NCBI GenBank assembly: GCA_019750465.1
Contig: JAIEOP010000089.1
Location: forward strand, 1 to 33,321
DNA from: Acetobacteraceae bacterium
Lineage (GTDB): Bacteria; Pseudomonadota; Alphaproteobacteria; Acetobacterales; Acetobacteraceae
Reading direction: 5' to 3'
DNA: 33,321 bases
Below are positions 24,002 to 33,321 of the stretch, one piece after another. The position numbers and the translations under genes were made by a program. Each line of letters opens with the position of its first letter. Within the stretch, counting starts at the first letter, position 1. A model generated the notes under the pieces. That model saw nothing but the letters and a program-made list of their open reading frames with translations. It did not search any database and was not told where the DNA came from.

Positions 24002-25255
24002 CTACCCCCGCCGCACCCCATACTCCCCCGCCTCCAGCGCCGCGATGATCGCCGCGCCCTGCGCCGCGTCCCGCACCTCCACCATCAGGTGCAGCTCCGT
24101 GCTCTGCACCGTCGGCGCGCCGAACAGTTGCTGGTGCTGCACCTCGATCACGTTGCCGCCCAACGCGGCGATGCAGGCCGAGATGGCGGCCAGCATCCCT
24201 GGCCGGTCCGGGATGTCGAAGTGCAGCCGCAGGAGCCGCCCGTCGCGCAGCAGCTGGCGCAGCAGCACGTTGGACAGCGCCCGCGCATCGATGTTGCCGC
24301 CGCAGACCGGCAGGCCCACGGCCCGGCCCGCGAAGCGCCCGGGGAAGGCCAGCACCGCGGCCAGCGCGGCGGCGCCGGCGCCCTCCGCCACCACCTTCGC
24401 GCCCTCGGCCAGCAGGGCGATCGCCTCCTCCACCGCGCGCTCCGGCACGACGAGCACCTCGATGCCGTGGCGCTTCAGCCAGGCAAAGGGCAGCTCGCCC
24501 ACGTCGCGCACGGCGATGCCCTCGGCGACGGTCGGCCCGCCGACGCGCACGGGCTGGCCCGCCAGGCGCTGCGCCATGGCGGCATAGGCTTCGACCTCCG
24601 CCCCGAGCACCGTGATGCCGGGCCGCAGCTCGAGCGCTGCGGCGGCGCAGCCGGTCAGCAGCCCGCCGCCGCCCACCGGCACGACGAGCGTGTCGAGCGC
24701 CGGCGCGTCCTCCAGCATCTCCAGGGCCAGTGTGCCCTGCCCGGCGATCACGCCCGGGTCGTCATAGGGGTGGATGAAGGTCAGCCCGTCCCGCAGCGCG
24801 AGCTCATGCGCATGCGCCGCGGCCTCGGCCAGCGTCTCGCCATGCAGCACCACGCGCACGCCCCAGCCCTCCGTGCGCACGACCTTGGTCGCCGGGGTGT
24901 AGCGCGGCATGACGATGGTGGCGGCGATTGCGGCCAGTGACGCATGCCGCGCCACCGCCTGGGCATGGTTGCCGGCGGACATGGCGATGACGCCGGCCGT
25001 GCGCTCCCGCGGCGTGAGCAGGGCGATGCGGCTGGCGGCGCCGCGTTCCTTGAAGGCGCCCGTGGCCTGCAGGTTGTCGAGCTTCAGCCAGACCTTCGCG
25101 CCCGTCGCCCGGCTGACGGCGTCCGAGAACAGGGTCGGCGTGCGGATGACGGCGCCGGCAATGCGCGCCGCGGCGGCGCGCACCTCGGCCAGACCGATGA
25201 CCGGCATGGCCGCCGGCTCACGCGCGGCGACGGCAAGCGCCCCCCGATGCGGCAT
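24002..25255 (-). CDS. ilvA: Threonine ammonia-lyase (threonine dehydratase) with ACT domain
   Basis: A PLP enzyme of up to 417 residues that turns threonine into 2-oxobutanoate, the first step toward isoleucine or a degradative route. The PLP lysine is in TGAFKERGA (~69), the phosphate loop is VGGGGLLTG, and SAGNHAQAVA is the usual Asn-His motif. A single ACT domain (LHFDIPDRPGMLAAISACIAA, ~340-417) suggests amino-acid feedback control. The layout matches the ~400-residue IlvA/TdcB-ACT form common in alphaproteobacteria; a serine/threonine racemase is less likely. The start may be ATG 25255, 10 bases after greA, or ATG 25207 (MPVIGLAEVR), where homology begins. Confidence 0.9.
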   Translation of the reverse strand: MPHRGALAVAAREPAAMPVIGLAEVRAAAARIAGAVIRTPTLFSDAVSRATGAKVWLKLDNLQATGAFKERGAASRIALLTPRERTAGVIAMSAGNHAQAVARHASLAAIAATIVMPRYTPATKVVRTEGWGVRVVLHGETLAEAAAHAHELALRDGLTFIHPYDDPGVIAGQGTLALEMLEDAPALDTLVVPVGGGGLLTGCAAAALELRPGITVLGAEVEAYAAMAQRLAGQPVRVGGPTVAEGIAVRDVGELPFAWLKRHGIEVLVVPERAVEEAIALLAEGAKVVAEGAGAAALAAVLAFPGRFAGRAVGLPVCGGNIDARALSNVLLRQLLRDGRLLRLHFDIPDRPGMLAAISACIAALGGNVIEVQHQQLFGAPTVQSTELHLMVEVRDAAQGAAIIAALEAGEYGVRRG

Positions 25256-25264
25256 GGGATGGCC

Positions 25265-25738
25265 TCAGCGATAGGCGACGGCGGCGATCTCGTAGGCGCG
25301 GGCGCCGCCGGGGGCGGGCACCTCCACGCTGTCGCCCACCTTGCGGCCGATCAGCGCCTTGGCCAGGGGCGAGGTGATGGAGATGGAGCCCGCCTTCATG
25401 TCGGCCTCGTAGGCGCCGACGATGCGGTAGGTCTTCTCCTCCTCGGTCTCCTCGTCGATGACCGTGACGCGGGCGCCGAACTTCACCTGGTCGCCCGAAA
25501 GACGGGAGACGTCGATCACCTCGGCGGCGGGGACGATCGATTCCAGCTCCGCAATCCGGCCCTCGATGAAGGACTGCTTCTCGCGGGCGGCGTGGTATTC
25601 GGCGTTCTCGGACAGGTCGCCATGCGCGCGTGCTTCCGCGATCGCCCGGATGACCGCCGGACGCTCCACGGCCTTCAGCTGCTTCAGCTCCTCCTCCAGC
25701 TTCGCCAGACCCTCGGCGGTCATGGGGAACTTCTGCAC
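25265..25738 (-). CDS. greA: Transcription elongation factor GreA
   Basis: A 157-residue factor that enters the RNA polymerase channel and triggers cleavage of backtracked RNA. The N-terminal coiled coil carries the acidic tip ([20 protein letters not shown]), and the C-terminal FKBP-like domain ends with [23 protein letters not shown]. Full length. The start is GTG 25738, preceded by a good GAGGAAGGG ribosome site at 25745-25753. A terminator and two hairpins separate it from carB, so it has its own promoter or leader control. Confidence 0.96.
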   Translation of the reverse strand: MQKFPMTAEGLAKLEEELKQLKAVERPAVIRAIAEARAHGDLSENAEYHAAREKQSFIEGRIAELESIVPAAEVIDVSRLSGDQVKFGARVTVIDEETEEEKTYRIVGAYEADMKAGSISITSPLAKALIGRKVGDSVEVPAPGGARAYEIAAVAYR

Positions 25739-25776
25739 GGCAAGCCCTTCCTCAACAGCGATGGAAGATGGGAAAT

Positions 25777-25812
25777 CCCCGCGTCGCGCGGGGCGGGAAG
25801 CATGCGCTTCCC
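25777..25812 (-). promoter_or_regulatory. Two perfect hairpins in the greA leader
   Basis: CCCCGCG/CGCGGGG (25777-25793, 3-base loop) and GGGAAGC/GCTTCCC (25795-25812, ATGC loop) are adjacent perfect stems between the carB terminator and the greA start. In the direction of greA the first-named stem is followed by ATTTCCC, a weak T run. They may attenuate greA; the same region should also contain its promoter. Confidence 0.5.
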
Positions 25813-25824
25813 GACGGCCGGGAT

Positions 25825-25862
25825 AAACGAAAATCGCGGGGGTCGCGCCACCGCGCCCCCGC
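25825..25862 (-). terminator. Rho-independent terminator after carB
   Basis: Read on the minus strand, GCGGGGGCGCG pairs with CGCGACCCCCGC (one bulged base) around a 4-base loop and is followed by ATTTTCGTTT. It begins 6 bases past the carB stop codon, a strong intrinsic-terminator layout. Confidence 0.75.
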
Positions 25863-25867
25863 TCCCG

Positions 25868-29113
<3,246 letters not shown>

Positions 29114-29119
29114 GGGGGG

Positions 29120-29407
29120 TCAGGCCTTGGTCGGAATCAGAAGGAGGGTCAGCGCGACGCCCTGCAGCGCCGCGGCGGAGGCGATGGCGGCAAGGGCGGT
29201 GCCTTCCAGGCGGAGCGCGGAGAAGCCGAAGGGCAGCGCGGCAAGCCCCGCCACCCCGATGCAGGCAAGGTTCGCCAGCAGCGCCCGTGGCACGCGCGAC
29301 AGCCCGGCCGCTGCACGCCACGCAAGCGGCGTGCCGAACAGCGCCACCGCCAGCGCGATGGCGGCGCCGCAGAGCATCGGGTCGAGATCCAGCGCGATGC
29401 TGCTCAT
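29120..29407 (-). CDS. Small membrane protein, unknown
   Basis: A 95-residue protein with about three hydrophobic segments (CGAAIALAVALFG, LLANLACIGVAGLAALPFG, LAAIASAAALQGVALTLLLI). I do not recognise the family. Its ATG overlaps the stop of the upstream small membrane gene (ATGA) and it ends 6 bases before carB, so it seems to be translated in a chain that runs into carB. Confidence 0.7.
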   Translation of the reverse strand: MSSIALDLDPMLCGAAIALAVALFGTPLAWRAAAGLSRVPRALLANLACIGVAGLAALPFGFSALRLEGTALAAIASAAALQGVALTLLLIPTKA

Positions 29408-29667
29408 GGCCGCGACTGCCGCCGCGCCGTCCAGAGCAGCAGCGGCAGGATGAACAGGTGCGGCACCAGCCAGAACAGCGTCAGCGCCAGCCAGCGGTCG
29501 GGCTCGGCCAGCAGGAAGGGGGTGGCGCCATGCACCGCCGAGGACAGCGCGAAGGCTGTCCAGGCCGCGCGCACCGGCGGGAAGAGCCGGCGCATCGCAT
29601 GCGCCAGGGCAAACAGCACGAGGCCCGAATAGGCGAGCGCGAACAGGCCGAGGGCGGGGATCGGCAT
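29404..29667 (-). CDS. Small membrane protein, unknown
   Basis: An 87-residue protein with three hydrophobic segments (LGLFALAYSGLVLFALAHAM, AAWTAFALSSAVHGATPFLL, LALTLFWLVPHLFILPLLLW) and a basic C-terminus (ARRQSRP). Family not recognised. It is joined by ATGA overlaps to both the deleted LysE gene upstream and the 95-residue membrane gene downstream, which supports it being a true gene despite its small size. Confidence 0.7.
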   Translation of the reverse strand: MPIPALGLFALAYSGLVLFALAHAMRRLFPPVRAAWTAFALSSAVHGATPFLLAEPDRWLALTLFWLVPHLFILPLLLWTARRQSRP

Positions 29668-30026
29668 CAGGTCACCGCATCCACGGTCAGCGCCACGGCA
29701 ACCACCGCCATCGCCACGCCGACGGCGCGCTGCTGCACCGCCGCCAGTGCCGGCCGGCGCCGCGGCAGCCGCGCGCATCGCTCGGCGCCGATCAGGCGGA
29801 TCGCCTCCCAGAGATGCGGCATGGCGGTCAGCAGGCCGGCGAGGCCGGCGACGGAGACCAGCATCAGCACCAGCAGCCCGGCATTGGTTCCTGCCAGCGA
29901 GATGAACCCCGCCACCCGGCCCAGTGCCATGCTGCGCGACATCAGGCAGGCCATGTTGGCCCCCGGCGTCGCCGCCAGCCCGAGCGTGATCGCCGCCAGG
30001 ATCAGCAGGGTGTGCGTCTCGGGCAT
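29667..30026 (-). pseudogene. LysE-family transporter with internal deletion
   Basis: A 119-residue frame. The N-terminal half is a normal LysE/RhtB start (LLILAAITLGLAATPGANMACLMSRSMALGRVAGFISLAGTNAG, first three membrane helices). After PHLWEAIRLIGAE the expected AYLLWLAWQ and the central NPKVALFF segments are missing, and the text jumps to a typical last helix (RPALAAVQQRAVGVAMAVVAVALTV). About 80 residues seem lost compared with the ~205-residue family, most simply by an in-frame deletion. It is unlikely to transport. The intact paralogue lies directly upstream. Confidence 0.7.
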
Positions 30027-30029
30027 GGC

Positions 30030-30674
30030 CTACCCGGTCGCCCGGCCGGTGCCGTCGGTGGCGAGCTTCACCGCGATCAGCGCCAGCGCCGCGCCAAGCA
30101 GCCAGCGCTGCACCGCCATCCAGCCCGGCCGCCCGCCCAGGAAGCGCGCGGTGCCGGCGGCACCCCAGACCAGCACGGCGTCGAACGCGGTGCAGACCGC
30201 GATCTGCACCGCGCCGAGCACCGCGCCCTGAAGGAAGACATCGCCGCGGCCTGGATCGATGAAGGGCGGCAGCACGGCCATGTAGAACAACGCGACCTTC
30301 GGGTTCAGCGCCGCCGTGGCGAAGCCGACGCCGAACAGCCGCGCGGCAGGCTCGCGTGGCATGGAGCGCGGGCTGAACAGCGGCTGGCCGCCGGGCTTCA
30401 CGCATTGCCAGGCGAGGAACAGCAGGTAGGCCGCGCCGCCCAGGCGCAGGATGTCCCAGGCATGGGGGATGGCCAGCAGCGCCGCGGTGATGCCGGCGGC
30501 GGCGCAGAGCATGATCGCCAGCGAGCCGGCCTGGCAGCCGAGGAGCGAGACCATCCCCGCCCCCGTCCCCTGCGCCAGGCTGCGCGAGACGAGGTAGAGC
30601 ATGTTCGGCCCCGGCGTCAGCGCGAGGCCGAGCGAGAGGGCGGCGAAGACGAGGAGGGTTTCCGAGGAGGGCAC
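30030..30674 (-). CDS. LysE/RhtB family amino-acid exporter
   Basis: A 214-residue inner-membrane exporter, normal for the family, with LALTPGPNMLYLVSRSLAQG, GGAAYLLFLAWQ, GFATAALNPKVALFYMAVLPPFIDP and a closing helix (ALALIAVKLAT). It likely exports an amino acid such as threonine, homoserine or lysine. The frame stays open to 30722 inside the DUF2283 gene; GTG 30674, 4 bases after that gene's stop, fits the family N-terminus (SSETLLVFAAL) best. Confidence 0.9.
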   Translation of the reverse strand: MPSSETLLVFAALSLGLALTPGPNMLYLVSRSLAQGTGAGMVSLLGCQAGSLAIMLCAAAGITAALLAIPHAWDILRLGGAAYLLFLAWQCVKPGGQPLFSPRSMPREPAARLFGVGFATAALNPKVALFYMAVLPPFIDPGRGDVFLQGAVLGAVQIAVCTAFDAVLVWGAAGTARFLGGRPGWMAVQRWLLGAALALIAVKLATDGTGRATG

Positions 30675-30678
30675 GGTC

Positions 30679-30891
30679 TCACGCTGCGGGCCGGGCGGCG
30701 AGAGAGGCACCGCCATCGGCAACGCGCGAGCGCACGTTCAGCACCTCGATACCCACCAGCCGTCCCCCGGCATCGAGGTCGAGGATGATGCCGGGTGCCA
30801 CCTCGCGCGTTGTGGCGACGACGATGCCTTCCGGCGCGAGCCGGACATAGGCCGCATCCGCTTCCTGGTCATAGGTGGTCGTGCTGCTCAT
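30679..30891 (-). CDS. DUF2283 protein, probable antitoxin-like partner
   Basis: A 70-residue protein with the DUF2283 pattern TYDQEADAAYVRLAP, then PGIILDLDAGGRLVGIEVLNV. The biochemical role of the family is not known; it often sits next to DUF4258 genes, as here, with a 4-base ATGA overlap. The pair has the size and layout of a toxin-antitoxin module, with this member as the possible antitoxin. Confidence 0.85.
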   Translation of the reverse strand: MSSTTTYDQEADAAYVRLAPEGIVVATTREVAPGIILDLDAGGRLVGIEVLNVRSRVADGGASLAARPAA

Positions 30892-31130
30892 GGTGTCGCG
30901 TCCCTGTCGAAGAAGGCGGTGATCACCAGCGTGTCGGGTCCGTCCGGCCGATGCACGACGCGCAGGATCCGGTTCCCGACCGCGGCGACTGTGCGGAAGC
31001 TGCGCATCAAGGTGGGATCGGCCGGATCCGGTTGCACCGCGTGGGGTCTGGCCAGCGCCTCCTCCACCCAGGCTTCCTCGATGCCCCGCTGTCGCAGGCG
31101 AGCGGCAGCATGCGCGCTGTATCGGATCAC
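30888..31130 (-). CDS. DUF4258 protein, probable RelE-like toxin-type partner
   Basis: An 80-residue protein with IRYSAHAAARLRQRGIEEAWVEEALARP and VGNRILRVVHRPDGPDTLVITAFFDR, the DUF4258 pattern of a small RelE/BrnT-like alpha-beta fold. GTG 31130 has a purine-rich GGAGGAGAGG leader. The first gene after the MITE-like element, whose end may provide its promoter. Toxic activity is an inference from pairing with DUF2283, not shown. Confidence 0.85.
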   Translation of the reverse strand: MIRYSAHAAARLRQRGIEEAWVEEALARPHAVQPDPADPTLMRSFRTVAAVGNRILRVVHRPDGPDTLVITAFFDRDATP

Positions 31131-31148
31131 GCTCCCGCCTCTCCTCCT

Positions 31149-31157
31149 CTTATACCA
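31149..31157 (-). promoter_or_regulatory. Possible extended -10 promoter at the end of the MITE-like element
   Basis: Read outward on the minus strand, the element end gives TGG followed by TATAAG, an extended -10 motif, about 19 bases before the DUF4258 start codon. No clear -35 at the right distance. The short leader would place transcription close to the ribosome site. Confidence 0.35.
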
Positions 31158-31312
31158 ACGCGCGTTGATGTTGACACATCAACGCCCCTCAGACGCCGGG
31201 CGCCGCGCATCCGCGCGGCTTGGCTTCGCGCCATTGGGCGCGGGCCGCGTCCGCGGCCTCGGCGCGCCATCTGGCGCGCCGCATGGGTCAGCCTTTGACC
31301 GAGTTGGTATTA
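31151..31312. mobile_element. MITE-like element, 162 bp, with inverted ends
   Basis: ATACCAAC (31152-31159) and GTTGGTAT (31303-31310) are exact terminal inverted repeats. The inside has no gene but several perfect hairpins, among them GCGTTGATGT/ACATCAACGC (31162-31185, 4-base loop) and GGCGCGCC units flanking 31261-31280. It lies between the DUF4258 gene and the SDR gene, and its right end forms the SDR stop codon. No transposase inside, so it would move only with help. I see no clear target-site duplication. Confidence 0.6.
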
Positions 31313-32068
31313 CCCCTGCACCGAGAACCCGCCATCCACCGGGATCGCCACCCCGGTGACGAAGGCGCTCGCGTCCGAGCCCAGGAAGGCGGCAATCCCC
31401 TCGAAGTCGCCGATCTCGCCCCAGCGCCCCTTCGGCGTACGCGCCAGCACGTTGGCGTCGAGCTGCGGCATGTCGACGCGCGCCTTGCGCGTCAGGTCGG
31501 TGTCGATCCAGCCCGGCAGGATGCAGTTCACCGTGATGCCGTCCGCGGCCCAGGCCACCGCCAGCGACCTGGTCAACTGCACCACGCCGCCCTTCGATGC
31601 CGCGTAGGCGATGTGGAAGGGCAGGCCGAAGATCGACAGCATGGAGCCGTTGTTGATCACCCGCCCCGCCCCGCCGCGCTTCAGGTGCGGGTGCGCCGCC
31701 TTGGCCGCCAGGTAGGCGCTGGACAGGTTGGTGTCGATCACGGTGTGCCAGTCCGCCTCGGCATAGACCTCCGGCCGGTTGCGGATGTTGGTGCCGGCAT
31801 TGTTCACCAGGATGTCCAGCCGCCCGAAGCGCGCGACGGTCGCGTCCACCATGGCCTGGACGCTGGCGGCGTCGGTCACGTCCACGATCACCGCGTCCGC
31901 CTCGGCGCCAAGTCCGCGCAGCTCGGCCACGGCGGCGGCGTTCTTCTCCGCGTTGCGCCCGGCGACCATCACCGCCGCGCCGGCCCTTGCCAGACCGCGG
32001 CCGAGTCCCAGCCCGATGCCGCCATTGCCGCCGGTCACCAGGCCGACGCGGCCCTTCAGGTCGAACAT
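31310..32068 (-). CDS. SDR family NAD(P)-dependent oxidoreductase
   Basis: A 252-residue classical short-chain dehydrogenase. The cofactor loop is TGGNGGIG, followed by NNAG, the catalytic Ser in NNGSMLSIFG, the YAASK active-site Tyr and Lys, and PGWIDTDL. The Arg in MVAGRN hints at NADP, though this is weak. The best guess is a gluconate- or hydroxyacid-type dehydrogenase, substrate open. It starts 4 bases after carA and so is translated from the carA transcript. Its TAA stop (31310-31312) is part of the MITE-like element's terminal repeat. Confidence 0.92.
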   Translation of the reverse strand: MFDLKGRVGLVTGGNGGIGLGLGRGLARAGAAVMVAGRNAEKNAAAVAELRGLGAEADAVIVDVTDAASVQAMVDATVARFGRLDILVNNAGTNIRNRPEVYAEADWHTVIDTNLSSAYLAAKAAHPHLKRGGAGRVINNGSMLSIFGLPFHIAYAASKGGVVQLTRSLAVAWAADGITVNCILPGWIDTDLTRKARVDMPQLDANVLARTPKGRWGEIGDFEGIAAFLGSDASAFVTGVAIPVDGGFSVQG

Positions 32069-32072
32069 CCGC

Positions 32073-33321
32073 TCATCCCCCCTTCTTGTTCGCCTCGATC
32101 AGTTCGACGAAGCGCTGGAACAGGTAGTGGCTGTCGGTCGGGCCGGGCGAGGCCTCCGGATGGTACTGCACGGAGAAGGCCGGCCGGTCGGTGGCCGCCA
32201 GCCCCTCGTTGGAGCCGTCGAACAGCGAGACATGCGTGACCACCGCGGTCGCCGGCAGCGTCTTCTCGTCCACCGCGAAGCCGTGGTTCTGGCTGGTGAT
32301 CTCGACCTTCCCAGTGGTGAGGTCCTTCACCGGCTGGTTGGCGCCGCGATGGCCGCGGTCGAGCTTGTAGGTGCTGGCGCCGAGGGCACGGCCGAGCAGC
32401 TGGTGGCCGAGGCAGATGCCGAAGACCGGCACGCGCCGCTCCAGGATCTCCTGGATGACGGGCACGGCGTATTCTCCGGTGGCCGCGGGGTCGCCGGGCC
32501 CGTTCGAGAGGAACACCCCGTCGGGACGGTGGCGCAGGATCTCCTCGGCGGTTGCCGTCGCCGGCACCACGGTCACGTCCAGGCCCGCCGAGGCCAGGCA
32601 GCGCAGGATGTTGCGCTTCGCCCCGTAATCCACCGCGACCACCCGGTGCTTCGGCGCCGCCTGGCGGCCGAAGCCGGCAGGCCAGGCCCACTCCGTCTCA
32701 TCCCAATGGTAGGACTGCCGGCAGGAGACCTCCCTGGCCAGGTCCATGCCTTCGAGGCCCGGCCAGCCGGCGGCCTGCGCGCGCAGCGCGGCGAGGTCGA
32801 AGCGACCCGGGTCGGCCGGGAAGCACAGCACCCCGTTCGGCGCCCCGCCGTCGCGGATGCGCGCCGTCAGCGCCCGCGTGTCGAGGCCGCAGATGCCGGG
32901 CACGCCGTGGCTCTTCAGCCAGTCATCGAGGTGGCGGGTGGCGCGGTAGTTGGAGGGCTCGGTCAGGTCCTGCTTCACCACCAGGCCGCGCGCGGCCGGC
33001 GTCGTCGCCTCGATATCCTCGAGGTTGGCGCCGACATTGCCGATATGGGGGAAGGTGAAGGTGATGATCTGCCCCGCATAGGAGGGGTCGGTCAGCGTCT
33101 CCTGGTAGCCGGTCATGCCGGTGTTGAAGCAGACCTCGCCCACCGCCGTGACCCCCCGCGCGCCAAAGCCGCGGCCCCAGAGCACGCTGCCGTCCCCAAG
33201 CACGAGGCAGGCGGTCGCACCCTCGGGTGCGCGGGATGACGTTCCACCCTCGGGTGCGCGGGATGACGTTCCACCCTCGGGTGCGCGGGATGACGTTCCA
33301 CCCTCGGGTGCGCGGGATGAC
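32073..33321 (-). CDS. carA: Carbamoyl-phosphate synthase small subunit (5' end outside window)
   Basis: The glutaminase subunit that feeds ammonia to CarB. Landmarks: EVCFNTGMTGYQE, DPSYAGQIITFTFPHIGN, the class I amidotransferase nucleophile Cys in VFGICLGHQLLG, TSQNHGFAV and VQYHPEASPGP with the catalytic His and Glu. A GTG at 33203 could serve as start, but the family pattern continues upstream in frame (GATACLVLGDGSVLWG), so the true start is further out. That upstream part is a tandem repeat giving SSRAPEGGT again and again to the window edge. The ATG lies beyond 33321. Confidence 0.95.
   Translation of the reverse strand, partial: SSRAPEGGTSSRAPEGGTSSRAPEGGTSSRAPEGATACLVLGDGSVLWGRGFGARGVTAVGEVCFNTGMTGYQETLTDPSYAGQIITFTFPHIGNVGANLEDIEATTPAARGLVVKQDLTEPSNYRATRHLDDWLKSHGVPGICGLDTRALTARIRDGGAPNGVLCFPADPGRFDLAALRAQAAGWPGLEGMDLAREVSCRQSYHWDETEWAWPAGFGRQAAPKHRVVAVDYGAKRNILRCLASAGLDVTVVPATATAEEILRHRPDGVFLSNGPGDPAATGEYAVPVIQEILERRVPVFGICLGHQLLGRALGASTYKLDRGHRGANQPVKDLTTGKVEITSQNHGFAVDEKTLPATAVVTHVSLFDGSNEGLAATDRPAFSVQYHPEASPGPTDSHYLFQRFVELIEANKKGG
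33220..33321. repeat. 27-bp in-frame tandem repeat in the carA 5' end
   Basis: Three identical copies (33220-33246, 33247-33273, 33274-33300) and 21 bases of a fourth up to the window edge. On the minus strand each unit encodes SSRAPEGGT; the copy nearest the enzyme core ends with Ala in place of the last Gly-Gly step. Copies are identical at DNA level, so the array is recent or kept uniform, and its length is not known. Confidence 0.92.

Noticed and set aside
33113-33301. Small minus-strand gene with ERHPAHPRV repeats
   Set aside because: It is another frame of the same 27-bp array; the frame joined to CarA explains the DNA better.
33220-33321. CRISPR array
   Set aside because: The 27-bp copies touch each other with no spacers and keep an open reading frame joined to carA.

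Overview
The window comes from a very GC-rich bacterium (third codon positions almost all G or C). CarA/CarB, GreA, a class A penicillin-binding protein, a PEP-CTERM protein and Uma2 and VapBC genes together suggest an alphaproteobacterium, most likely an Acetobacteraceae member of the Roseomonas type. This placement rests on recognising protein style, not on a marker gene. No rRNA or tRNA gene and no CRISPR array was seen.

Left part (1-5.9 kb): the 3' end of a transposase that reads as a hybrid of two unrelated transposases; a divergent MFS transporter/AraC regulator pair; a DMT-family transporter with a damaged-looking 5' end; and a bifunctional penicillin-binding protein. Two large intergenic palindromes follow.

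Centre (5.9-19.6 kb): a coenzyme F420 island. It holds every gene of the core F420 pathway: cofE, cofD and cofC overlapping stop-to-start behind a Uma2 gene, and a fused two-domain FO synthase (cofGH/fbiC) convergent to them. Four luciferase-like F420 oxidoreductases surround these genes. One is a very close match to mycobacterial F420-dependent glucose-6-phosphate dehydrogenase, including its catalytic and phosphate-binding residues. Next to them is a complete CYP153-type P450 hydroxylase set (ferredoxin reductase, 2Fe-2S ferredoxin, P450). A plausible reading is that sugar phosphate reduces F420, reduced F420 feeds the luciferase-like enzymes, and the P450 set makes or removes related hydrophobic substrates. 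The link between the two parts is inferred from position only.

Right-centre (19.6-24 kb): an osmoprotectant-type ABC importer (binding protein, two permeases, ATPase with ATGA overlaps), translationally joined to a VapBC toxin-antitoxin pair, then a small lipoprotein gene knocked out of frame by a run of 13 G.

Right part (24-33.3 kb), all on the minus strand: carA, an SDR dehydrogenase, a 162-bp MITE-like element, a DUF4258/DUF2283 pair, a full and an internally deleted LysE transporter, two small membrane proteins, carB, greA and threonine dehydratase. carA runs off the window; its 5' end contains an in-frame 27-bp tandem repeat that adds repeated nonapeptides to the N-terminus. Repeats seem to have shaped several gene ends: the CofC C-terminus, the SDR stop codon, a permease ribosome binding site and the CarA N-terminus.
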